Of a stretch of 64,000 nt of DNA, positions 45,395-52,629 are shown in pieces. The stretch is from CBDFKF01 sp965248765 (GTDB taxonomy: Bacteria; Pseudomonadota; Alphaproteobacteria; VGEJ01): the NCBI GenBank assembly GCA_965248765.1, contig CBDFKF010000004.1, forward strand, positions 496,001 to 560,000, in the 5' to 3' direction. Each line of letters opens with the position of its first letter. Position 1 is the first letter of the stretch. The notes beneath the pieces were generated by a model. The model did no database searches, was not told where the DNA came from, and worked only from the letters and a program-made list of their open reading frames with translations. Both the position numbers and the translations under genes were made by a program.

Positions 45395-46039
45395 ATGAGA
45401 ATCGTCTTCTTTGGTGATTCGATCACGAATGGTTATGGGGTTTCACCACACAGAACGTGGGTCAACCGATTGTCGGTGGATCTCGAGAACCTAATTACAC
45501 CGCCACCAATCGTTGCAGTGTGCGGTGTCAACGGCAACACGACGCGTCAAGCGCTTGAGAGGATGCCGTTCGATGTTCAGAGCGACGGTGTTCGTGTCAT
45601 CTTCATTCAGTTCGGGCTCAACGACTGCAACTACTGGCAAACCGACGCCGGCGTTCCACGTGTTAGCGCGCGCGCATTCGAGGCCAATCTAATCGAAATC
45701 GCGATGCGGAGTGAGGCCCATGGATCGCGAGCGGTTTTCTTGGCCACAAATCACCTCACAAACAAGATGCTGACGGGCGTCGACGTCGACTATCAGGAAA
45801 GCAACTCGTCTTACAACAAAATCATACGACGAACCGCGAGCAGGATGAGCAACGTCGGGCTCATCGATATCGAGAAGGGATTTCAACGCTCGGTCAAAAA
45901 GAAGCAAGCGAGTGCCAAGAACTATTTAATGCCCGACGGAGTACATCTGAATGAATCTGGCCATAGTCTATACTACGAGATTATGTCGACCCACATCGCC
46001 AAGAACGGCGACCTCCTGCAGGCGATCTTCGCAGAATGA
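45395..46039 (+). CDS. SGNH/GDSL hydrolase
   Basis: This 214-residue SGNH-fold hydrolase has block I VFFGDSITNGYG (nucleophile Ser), a Gly-Asn block CGVNGNTT, FGLNDCNYW (Asn) and the catalytic Asp-His pair in PDGVHLN. No signal peptide is seen at the chosen start. The gene and its partner are AT-richer than their neighbours, suggesting transfer. Its stop overlaps the methyltransferase start as ATGA. Such enzymes remove or add acyl groups on polysaccharides or small molecules. Confidence 0.8.
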   Translation: MRIVFFGDSITNGYGVSPHRTWVNRLSVDLENLITPPPIVAVCGVNGNTTRQALERMPFDVQSDGVRVIFIQFGLNDCNYWQTDAGVPRVSARAFEANLIEIAMRSEAHGSRAVFLATNHLTNKMLTGVDVDYQESNSSYNKIIRRTASRMSNVGLIDIEKGFQRSVKKKQASAKNYLMPDGVHLNESGHSLYYEIMSTHIAKNGDLLQAIFAE

Positions 46040-46802
46040 GCGATAAGTCCGCGACCGACCGTCACTGGAATGAGCGCGCGCTAAGCATAACCGACGCGGC
46101 CAAGGTTATATTGCCGACACCGTTCAGCAAGATCTTGAGCTCACTTTCGTTGGCAAGCACCTACGCGCCGGCACACGTGTCCTTGAGGTTGGATGTGGCA
46201 ACGGGTTTGTAACCAACTGGGTCCGCGAACGTGTCGCCTATGTCGACGCTTTCGACTACGCCGAAAACATGATCCATAGCGCGCGAGAGCAATATGGTGA
46301 AACCAACAACCGGTTTTTCTGTGACAACGTTCTCGACCCTCAGCACCTTGATGGGCCCTACAATGCCGTACTCTGTGTTCGCGTCCTCATCAACCTAAGA
46401 GACCTGTCAGAGCAGGAAAGGGCCATTGAGAACATTTCCGGGGTTCTGAAAGTCGGCGGCCGACTCATTCTTATAGAAGGCTATTTGGACGGTTTCGACG
46501 CACTCAACGGTCTACGCGTGGATTCCGGAATTCCGCCTGCCCGACCGGCGCCGATCAATTATTACTCTCGCCTCTCGGAGGTCATGCCGCTAATTCAGCG
46601 GAGATTCATCGTGTCCGACACGTTCCACACGGGCCTGTTCGACTTGCTTACCCGCGTCGTTTACCCAGCGCTTGTCGGGCCGGAACAGGCTACAGGGCCA
46701 AGCGAGTTCCATCAGAAAATCGAACCGATCGTGAGAGCCTTCCCAGACACGGACTTAGCAAGGTTCGCTCGTTTGCACGGGTTTGCGCTTGTCAGACGGT
46801 GA
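46036..46802 (+). pseudogene. Class I SAM methyltransferase with 1-base deletion
   Basis: The frame starts MSDKSATDRHWNERALSITDAAKV and then loses one base near 46108. The other frame continues IADTVQQDLELTFVGKHLRAGTRVLEVGCGNGF (motif I), DAFDYAENMIHSARE (motif II) and LKVGGRLILIEGY to the stop at 46802. Restoring one base (GTTAATATT for GTTATATT) gives a complete methyltransferase of about 255 residues. As written it ends early. It is coupled to the SGNH hydrolase gene. Confidence 0.8.
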
Positions 46803-46909
46803 CCGCTCTCGTTGCCCGGATTGGCGAACAGAAATTGCCTCTGCCGCATCGGTAATTCGCCCCTCCTTCGAGAGCTCATGGCAATTGCGAGTGCGGCCGG
46901 CCGCCGGGA

Positions 46910-47048
46910 CTAGAAGTCGCCGCCCCAGATAGTCAGGACTTGCGCGTAGACGCTTGCTTGGAGCTTCAAATACAGCGTGGTGCCGGCCGCGCTTCGGTCA
47001 GCCCGCGAGGTGCTGTAGCTGGATGCCGATGGCGATGACCGTGGTCAC
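46910..47048 (-). pseudogene. Remnant of a phage structural gene
   Basis: A GTG at 47048, seven bases after the stop of the upstream phage gene, begins MTTVIAIGIQLQHLAG. The sequence then continues in another frame as a C-terminal piece ending LYLKLQASVYAQVLTIWGGDF at 46910. This looks like a short or internally deleted phage gene with a frameshift. No function is assigned. Confidence 0.3.
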
Positions 47049-47052
47049 GGGC

Positions 47053-47739
47053 TTACCCCTGCAGTGCGAAGATGCCGGTGGCTGTCGTCTCACTGGCGAC
47101 ACCCGTGCCGCCGTTCACGCCCGCCAGCACCCGAGTGAAGCGACCTGGTATGAAAGCACCGGCGGTTACCGGCAGGACGACGCTCTCCCCCGTGACACCA
47201 TCGACGCCGCCCGACATCACGAATGTCCCCGCTTCCAGGGTGTCGGCGGCCGCAGTGTCCGACTCGAGCTCCTGGTCGGCGGCCACGGCGGTCAGATCGA
47301 GCGCCGCGATCTCGCTGGTCGACAGACCCGACAGGAAAGTACGCAGATCCCCAACGGTGTGGCCGTTGTCCGCATAGAGCGTGATCGTGACCGTTTCACC
47401 CGACGACAGCGAGGCGGCATCGGTTCCCGCGCCGTCTTGCAGGTCCAAGGCGACGGTGAAGCCGTTACCTGCCGAACCTGTGTCCTCGTGATAGAGCCGC
47501 AAGGCGGGGACGGCATTGCCGGTTCCGTCGCTTGCGATCAGCGCGACGGACGCCTTGATGGCCTCCACGGGATCGGCACCTGGCGTCCCGACCAGGCGGG
47601 AGTTCACGTTACCGGCGGTCTCAACATAGAGGCCGATACACGCGTCACCCGTGTTGTCCGCGTAATCGTCGGGCGTCACTGGCAGGTAGTCCGAGGGGAT
47701 GCCGCTGAGGTTCGGTGTGTCGTAACTGTCGAGCGACAT
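47053..47739 (-). CDS. Hypothetical phage structural protein
   Basis: This 228-residue, acidic, Gly/Thr/Ala-rich protein is placed downstream of the capsid and connector genes. It has the character of a phage decoration or tail-sheath-adjacent beta-sandwich protein (ADNTGDACIGLYVETAGNV and FTVALDLQDGAGTDAASL). No domain was recognised, so the role is inferred from position and composition only. Confidence 0.6.
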   Translation of the reverse strand: MSLDSYDTPNLSGIPSDYLPVTPDDYADNTGDACIGLYVETAGNVNSRLVGTPGADPVEAIKASVALIASDGTGNAVPALRLYHEDTGSAGNGFTVALDLQDGAGTDAASLSSGETVTITLYADNGHTVGDLRTFLSGLSTSEIAALDLTAVAADQELESDTAAADTLEAGTFVMSGGVDGVTGESVVLPVTAGAFIPGRFTRVLAGVNGGTGVASETTATGIFALQG

Positions 47740-47742
47740 GGT

Positions 47743-47967
47743 TCAGCCTCCAAAGATCGCGGGCCAGAACTCGCGGGCCACCACGGCGAGCATGCCGCCC
47801 AGGACGACGTAGAGAAGACGCGTATTGCGGTTCATCAGGGCCTCCACTTTGGCAAGGCTCCCGTTGATCTCGCCATAGCGGCGCTCACAGGCAATCTCGT
47901 GCTTCATGAGGTCCTGCGCGGACCCTGCCCGCACACGCTCAAGGTGCGCCTGCGTCACCTCAGTCAT
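47743..47967 (-). CDS. Small C-terminally anchored phage protein (holin/XhlA-like)
   Basis: This 74-residue protein has an amphipathic helical N-terminal half (GEINGSLAKVEALMNRNTR) and one C-terminal membrane helix (LLYVVLGGMLAVVAREFW). This layout resembles XhlA-type hemolysin/holin accessory proteins. It overlaps the upstream connector gene by eight bases. Confidence 0.55.
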   Translation of the reverse strand: MTEVTQAHLERVRAGSAQDLMKHEIACERRYGEINGSLAKVEALMNRNTRLLYVVLGGMLAVVAREFWPAIFGG

Positions 47968-48508
47968 ACCGCCTCCATGGCGCGATCAGCGCGAAGACCG
48001 CACTGGTGGGCCGCATTTCGTTAAATCCGTCATAGAACTGTCGAACCAGCAGGATCACGGCCTGTTTGAGGGCCTTGTGCTCATCGCCAAACTCCAACCC
48101 GCGGGTGACAGTGAGAACGAGCGGCGAGTCCGGCAGGATGTCCGGCCAGCCCTCGCCGGGCGGGTAGAGGGTGTTATCTCGGTTCCGCGAGACGAGGCGC
48201 CCGAGCTGGGCATTCTCGATTGCGGTTCCATCGGGGTCCTCGCGGAGGTTCCCGGAAGGCGTCCAGTATTCGACCTTGTCGACCGATTTGACGGCCAGCG
48301 CCCGAAAGGCGAGCGGCCAATGGGCGTCCGCCGGGCGGGGAATGTGAAGCGTCTCTGTGATGTCGACAAGGGGCGCCTCGATGAGACGGGAGACGAACGA
48401 GACGGCGCTCGCGATTTGGACCTTGAGCGCTTCTTCCCGATGCGATGCGGCCGGAAGCTCGGCCTTCATCTCCTCGAGTGAGACGACCTCAATCGCCTCC
48501 GTGGCCAT
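47960..48508 (-). CDS. Phage head-tail connector, gp6-like
   Basis: This 182-residue protein resembles the HK97 gp6-like connector family. It has an N-terminal helical part (SLEEMKAELPAASHREEALKVQIASAVSFVSRLIEAPL), a central beta region and a C-terminal helix (HKALKQAVILLVRQFYDG). It follows the capsid gene, as in HK97-type head modules, and would form the adaptor ring below the portal; the portal gene itself is missing. Confidence 0.8.
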   Translation of the reverse strand: MATEAIEVVSLEEMKAELPAASHREEALKVQIASAVSFVSRLIEAPLVDITETLHIPRPADAHWPLAFRALAVKSVDKVEYWTPSGNLREDPDGTAIENAQLGRLVSRNRDNTLYPPGEGWPDILPDSPLVLTVTRGLEFGDEHKALKQAVILLVRQFYDGFNEMRPTSAVFALIAPWRRYD

Positions 48509-48532
48509 GCCCGGACTCCGATGCGTCCACCG

Positions 48533-49909
48533 TCAGGCCGGGCGGTCGATCTTGCAGAACGCCTGCGGGCGGTAGATGACCAGCGCGACCCGCACCGTGC
48601 CGCGGATGCGCAGAATGCCCTTCAGGAAGTCGTCGTTGGACACCCCGACCTCGGTCAGGAAGTCTCGCCGGACGCGCAGGTTGGCGAAGTTGCGGAAGTC
48701 GCCGACCAACCCGTTGACATCGTCCTCGGCGGTGCCGTCGGACAGGGCGTCGCAGAGAACCACCGGAAGACCCCAGATACGCTCGCTGAAGTCCGCCATG
48801 GGGTTCCCTAAATAGTACCCGCCGGCGGACGACTCCGAGGTCGCCACTTCGTCCCACGTGGTGTGGTGCATGACGAAGTGCGAGGCCATCGCGCGGCCGC
48901 CGAGCGCGACCTTCGTCTTGGCTAATCGCATGGTCGTCATGGGCTTCGAGAGCGCATCCCCGGTACCGTGCGTCCAGCTCTCCGTCTGGATCTCGTCGCT
49001 CGCCGTGTAGTCCAGGACGCCTGTGAGGTTCGGCGCCGTGCCGTCGCCGAGCAGGATCTGCTTGTCGATGTGCTGGCGCATCATGAACATGAGTCGGTCG
49101 TCGAGGTAGAAGCGGCTCTGCGGTTCGTCCGCAAGCTCTTCCTCGGTGGTCGGGATCGAGACCGCGATCTTCGAGATCGGCATGTCCTGTTCCTCGACCT
49201 TCAACGTTGCCTCTGGCGCCAAAGCGGCTTCGGAGGTCTCCGCCGCCGCGTTGGTGAAGGTCGTTTCCTTCATGAACTTGACGGCGTTCTGCGTGGTCAC
49301 GCTGCGCGGAATGATATCGGTGACCTGCACCGGGCGCTGCGGAGAGACCACATAGCCAGGATCGCGGATGACCTCGGGCGCCCAGCCATCGGTCGTCTGG
49401 AACAGCGTGTTCAGGATATCGTTGCCCGGAAGCTGCGATTCGATAGAAAGTCCGCCACCGCGCGATGCCTGGACGAGATCGAGCCCGCGCTCCCGCAGGT
49501 CCCGGTAGACGTGATCCGAGATCCGTGGCGGCCGGGGCTGGCGAAGCACCACCGGCTGCGCCGGGGCTGCCTCGGTCGGACCACCGCCGCGGTTTCCGTT
49601 GCGGATGTCCTGCGCGACCTTGTCGAGTTCGGTACGCTCGGCCAGCGCGTCCTCGAGGCCGGAAAGCCGGGAGTGAATCTCGACCAGGTTTTCGGCCTTT
49701 TCGGCCAGCGTATTGCCGCCGATGCAATCGATCTTCTCAAGGTCGAAATCGGGACCGGCCTGCTCGAAGGCGCGCGCCATGTCCCGCTCGACCGAGTCAC
49801 GCTGTGTTTGAATGGAACTCGCGGGCTTGCCGCGCCACTCGTTGAACGCCGCCTGAACAATCGCCGGGTCAACCGATTTGACCGGGCTGAAGGTCTGTGG
49901 GCTCGTCAT
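48533..49909 (-). CDS. Phage major capsid protein, HK97 fold
   Basis: This 458-residue HK97-type capsid protein has an N-terminal scaffold-like helical part (about 45-105; LAEKAENLVEIHSRLSGLEDALAERTELDKV), normally removed by the protease. The capsid domain follows: RGGGLSIESQLPGN, VSIPTTEEELADE, RQHIDKQILLGDGTAPNLTGVL and the C-terminal GDFRNFANLRVRRD. AAGGAAG precedes the ATG at 49909, which overlaps the protease stop. The frame is intact. Confidence 0.9.
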   Translation of the reverse strand: MTSPQTFSPVKSVDPAIVQAAFNEWRGKPASSIQTQRDSVERDMARAFEQAGPDFDLEKIDCIGGNTLAEKAENLVEIHSRLSGLEDALAERTELDKVAQDIRNGNRGGGPTEAAPAQPVVLRQPRPPRISDHVYRDLRERGLDLVQASRGGGLSIESQLPGNDILNTLFQTTDGWAPEVIRDPGYVVSPQRPVQVTDIIPRSVTTQNAVKFMKETTFTNAAAETSEAALAPEATLKVEEQDMPISKIAVSIPTTEEELADEPQSRFYLDDRLMFMMRQHIDKQILLGDGTAPNLTGVLDYTASDEIQTESWTHGTGDALSKPMTTMRLAKTKVALGGRAMASHFVMHHTTWDEVATSESSAGGYYLGNPMADFSERIWGLPVVLCDALSDGTAEDDVNGLVGDFRNFANLRVRRDFLTEVGVSNDDFLKGILRIRGTVRVALVIYRPQAFCKIDRPA

Positions 49910-50697
49910 GCTGCTTCCTTTCGAAGGTTGAGCCGCCAATTCGCCAGCGTGCGGCGGGCGAGCGCGCGTGCCTGTGCGTCCTGCTCGACCTGCCCGGCCG
50001 AGGTGTCTTCGATGACCGCCGTCGCGTAGCCCGCCTCGACTGCCTCGTCGGGCGAGAACCAGGTCTCCGCCTTGAGCCACGCCGAGACCTGCTGGCGGGA
50101 CTTGCCGGTGCGCTCGACCATCACGCCGCGCAAGGTCTTCTCGCCGGCTTCCAGCGCGACAAAGGTCTTCTCAACCTGCGCCCTCATTTCGGCTACGGTC
50201 CCAATCTCGAAACTCCACGACCACGGGTCGTGCACCATGAGCTGGGTGCCGGTGGATATGCCGCGTTCATCGGCGGCCAGGAACGGCAGCACGGTCGCCG
50301 ATGCCACCACGCCGCGCGCCTCCGCCGTCACGGTGACGCCGCCACGGAGCCGAGCGCGCAGGTCGGCGTAGAGCGCCAAGCCGTCGGACAGGAATCCGCC
50401 CGGCGATTCGATCAGCAGGTGAATGGAATTGGGCTCGGCTGCGTCGAGGTCGGCGATCAGCGCGCGAACGTCGAAGCCCCAGAACCAGTCGAGCGGTCCC
50501 TGGATGCGGACCTGGACAGCGCCGTCGTCGTTCTCGACCGCAGTCGGAGCGGGCGCGTCGTCAACCTCCGGGTCGAGACACCGGAACGAAGCGCCGACGC
50601 GGGCCGCGATGGTCCGATACATCGCCGCCCGGAGCCCGTGACGGTCTTCGATCCGGGTCGGGGCGTTGGCGAGAAGAGCGAGAAGCTCGGGGTCCAT
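49906..50697 (-). CDS. ClpP-like prohead protease
   Basis: This 263-residue protein has a ClpP-like serine protease domain: LLIESPGGFLSDGLALYADL, GVVASATVLPFLAA (nucleophile Ser region) and GTQLMVHDPWSW (catalytic His). Such phage proteases cleave the capsid scaffold region. The gene is the first remaining gene of the head module; the expected portal and terminase genes upstream are absent, replaced by toxin-antitoxin genes. Confidence 0.87.
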   Translation of the reverse strand: MDPELLALLANAPTRIEDRHGLRAAMYRTIAARVGASFRCLDPEVDDAPAPTAVENDDGAVQVRIQGPLDWFWGFDVRALIADLDAAEPNSIHLLIESPGGFLSDGLALYADLRARLRGGVTVTAEARGVVASATVLPFLAADERGISTGTQLMVHDPWSWSFEIGTVAEMRAQVEKTFVALEAGEKTLRGVMVERTGKSRQQVSAWLKAETWFSPDEAVEAGYATAVIEDTSAGQVEQDAQARALARRTLANWRLNLRKEAA

Positions 50698-50738
50698 GCC
50701 GCGAAAAATGAGGCGCGGCCTAAGTCCTTGTCAATTCT

Positions 50739-50770
50739 GACACTTTGTCACCCCGACAGATTGTCACCCC
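50739..50770. promoter_or_regulatory. Two tandem 16-bp operator-like repeats
   Basis: GACACTTTGTCACCCC (50739-50754) is followed at once by GACAGATTGTCACCCC (50755-50770). Each contains a GACA-N3-TGTC dyad. They lie between the divergent protease and toxin genes and look like binding sites for a small HTH regulator. Confidence 0.55.
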
Positions 50771-50827
50771 CTTCTGCAATGACCCTTGCCCCTTGAAATA
50801 TCGTGTACTGTAGTATACATTAATAGC

Positions 50828-51166
50828 ATGGTCGAGGTGGTTCACTACGTCACCGAAAACGGCAGTGACCCGTTCGGAGAATGGCTCTCGAAACAAGATG
50901 TCAATGTCATTGCCCGCGTTCAACAGCGCATTGACCGAGTGCACCGAGGGAACTTCGGAAACCACAAGCGGCTCGAAGGCGGTATCGCGGAACTTCGGAT
51001 CGACTATGGCCCCGGATACCGACTGTACTACGGCAAGGATGGTCGAGACCGCGTCGTCCTGCTCGCAGGCGGCGCGAAGAAGCGCCAAAGCCGTGACATC
51101 GATCAGGCACGGTCACTATGGAGAACCTACAAACAGGAAAGGCGCAATGCCAACAAAGCCCCATAG
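50828..51166 (+). CDS. RelE/HigB-like toxin
   Basis: This 112-residue toxin is of the RelE/HigB-type addiction-module killer family, with DPFGEWLSKQDVNVIARVQQRIDRV, LEGGIAELRIDYGPGYRLYYG and VVLLAGGAKKRQSRDI. Such toxins cleave ribosome-bound mRNA. The next gene, its antitoxin, overlaps by 20 bases. A partly palindromic segment TGTACTGTAGTATACA just upstream may be the autoregulatory operator. Confidence 0.88.
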   Translation: MVEVVHYVTENGSDPFGEWLSKQDVNVIARVQQRIDRVHRGNFGNHKRLEGGIAELRIDYGPGYRLYYGKDGRDRVVLLAGGAKKRQSRDIDQARSLWRTYKQERRNANKAP

Positions 51167-51431
51167 GGCGAGCGATTACCTCGACACGCCCGAGGCCATC
51201 GCCGCCTATTTGAACGTCGTGTTCGAAGACCCGGACAGCGATCATGAGGATTTGATGACCGCGCTCCGTAATGTCGCCGATGCAATCGGTGGGGTATCGG
51301 AGCTGTCTCGCCGGACAGGTCTGAACCGTACCGGTCTGTCGCGCGCACTCTCGATGCGGAACACGCCGAAGATCGACACGGTTCACAAGATACTCAAGGC
51401 GTGCGGCGTGCGCCTTCAGTTCGCTGCGTAG
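51147..51431 (+). CDS. HTH antitoxin paired with RelE/HigB-like toxin
   Basis: This 94-residue addiction-module antidote (COG3636-type) has an N-terminal YLDTPEAIAAYLN and a helix-turn-helix ALRNVADAIGGVSELSRRTGLNRTGLSRAL. It neutralises the toxin and represses the operon in related systems. AGGAAAGG precedes the ATG at 51147. It converges with the next repressor gene, overlapping by 38 bases. Confidence 0.87.
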   Translation: MPTKPHRASDYLDTPEAIAAYLNVVFEDPDSDHEDLMTALRNVADAIGGVSELSRRTGLNRTGLSRALSMRNTPKIDTVHKILKACGVRLQFAA

Positions 51432-51639
51432 CAGGCACGGAACCCAGCATTCTGCGCAGCAGCAACGCTACGGTCTCCGGCACGGCCTGATCACCCGCCT
51501 GCCAGCGCTGAACGCTGCGCGACCGGACGCCCAAAGCGGTCGCCATCTTGGACACTGACAGCCCCAGCTGCCGCCGCGCCGTCCGGAACTCTTGCGGCGT
51601 CATGCGGCGGTCGTCAGGCGGCTTGCTGCTCGTCGTCAT
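51394..51639 (-). CDS. XRE-type HTH regulator
   Basis: This protein of 81 residues from the start at 51639 has a DNA-binding helix-turn-helix: MTPQEFRTARRQLGLSVSKMATALGVRSRSVQRWQAGDQAVPETVALLLRRML. Longer (51711) and shorter (51603) starts exist; the upstream AT-rich stretch looks like promoter rather than coding. It may be an antitoxin-like or prophage regulator for the divergent toxin gene. Confidence 0.65.
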   Translation of the reverse strand: MTTSSKPPDDRRMTPQEFRTARRQLGLSVSKMATALGVRSRSVQRWQAGDQAVPETVALLLRRMLGSVPATQRTEGARRTP

Positions 51640-51743
51640 CGCTTCGTATGCAGACGGGTCATGCAACCTCCGTGAAGAGGAAAAAATATCTTTATAAGAC
51701 ATATTTATCATTGATATGTTATTGTCAGTGGATATAGTCGAGC

Positions 51744-52004
51744 CTGTTCGAGATTGCTTTCAAACCCGCCGCCGCAAAGACCCTTCGTAGGTTGCAGCCC
51801 AAACAAGCCGCCGATTTTCGTGCCCGTATCGCCGCCGTTGCCGCCGATCCGGACGGTACAACCGAAAACGTATCGAAGATGAAGGGACCACAAAACCAGT
51901 ATCGGCTGCGGGTTGGAAACTGGCGCATCCTGTTCAAGTTGGACCGCGATGCCCTCACGATGACGATCATCAAAATCCGCGCGAGAGGAGACGTGTACAA
52001 ATGA
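51744..52004 (+). CDS. RelE/ParE-like toxin, probable CTG start
   Basis: This toxin of about 86 residues has FEIAFKPAAAKTLRRLQPKQAADFRARI, NQYRLRVGNWRILFKLD and IIKIRARGDVYK, the RelE fold with a C-terminal basic end. The N-terminal family codons continue upstream of the first usual start (TTG 51792) to a CTG at 51744; an in-frame TAG stands just before. A CTG start would restore the whole domain. The antitoxin follows by ATGA overlap. Confidence 0.75.
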   Translation: MFEIAFKPAAAKTLRRLQPKQAADFRARIAAVAADPDGTTENVSKMKGPQNQYRLRVGNWRILFKLDRDALTMTIIKIRARGDVYK

Positions 52005-52369
52005 CCGACACCGCGACCCTGACGATCGAAGGCAGAACCTTCGTCGTTATCCCGAAGGACGAATACGACGCCCTGACCTCCATGCTGGACGAGGCGACCG
52101 AAGACGCGGCCGATCGCGCGGCATTCGATGCGGCGAAGGACGAGGAATCGATCCCGGTCGAATTCGTCGATCGTATGCTCGCCGGCGAGCACCCGCTCCG
52201 CGTTTACCGCGACTTGCGTGGGCTCACCGGCATGGAACTCGGCGCCAAGGCCGGAGGGATCAGCCAGCCCTACATTTCGGATATCGAAAATCGCAAGAAA
52301 ACGGGATCGGTCGACACCCTCAAGGCGCTTGCCGCCGCGCTGAACGTCGGCCTGGACGACTTGGTCTGA
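52001..52369 (+). CDS. HTH antitoxin paired with RelE/ParE-like toxin
   Basis: This 122-residue antitoxin has an N-terminal toxin-binding part (RTFVVIPKDEYDAL) and a C-terminal XRE-type helix-turn-helix (LTGMELGAKAGGISQPYISDIENRKKTGSVDTLKALAAAL). It would repress its own operon. It follows the toxin with ATGA, the reverse of the classical antitoxin-first order. Confidence 0.87.
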   Translation: MTDTATLTIEGRTFVVIPKDEYDALTSMLDEATEDAADRAAFDAAKDEESIPVEFVDRMLAGEHPLRVYRDLRGLTGMELGAKAGGISQPYISDIENRKKTGSVDTLKALAAALNVGLDDLV

Positions 52370-52380
52370 CAAAGCCGCCA

Positions 52381-52629
52381 TCACGGGACCTCCGCAATCA
52401 GCGGTGCGTCATCGGCAATTCTGGCCCGCGCCATGTCGGCATATTCGGGGTTCAGCTCGATCAGGATCGCGTCGCGGCCGAGACGGTCGGCGACGAGGCC
52501 GATGGCACCCTCGACGCCGTAATCTCGAAGGGCAAAGTATGGCGGGCTCGTGACCACGCAATGCACGCTCTCGTCCAGCAACTCGGCCAAGCGGTCGAAC
52601 ACGTCGCCGATGAGGACGCGGACGGTCAC
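52381..52629 (-). pseudogene. Internally deleted DNA (N4/N6) methyltransferase remnant
   Basis: The 82-residue frame begins like a phage beta-class DNA methyltransferase (CVVTSPPYFALRDYGVEGAIGL, with catalytic SPPY). It jumps directly to the family's C-terminus (RLGRDAILIELNPEYADMARARI). The roughly 150-250 residues that normally lie between are missing, in frame. It cannot methylate DNA. It overlaps the end of the C5 methyltransferase gene by ATGA. Confidence 0.75.

Noticed and set aside
47053..50697. Gene transfer agent head module
   Set aside because: The integrase at tRNA-Glu, toxin pairs and missing terminase and portal point to a decayed prophage, and no further GTA genes are visible.
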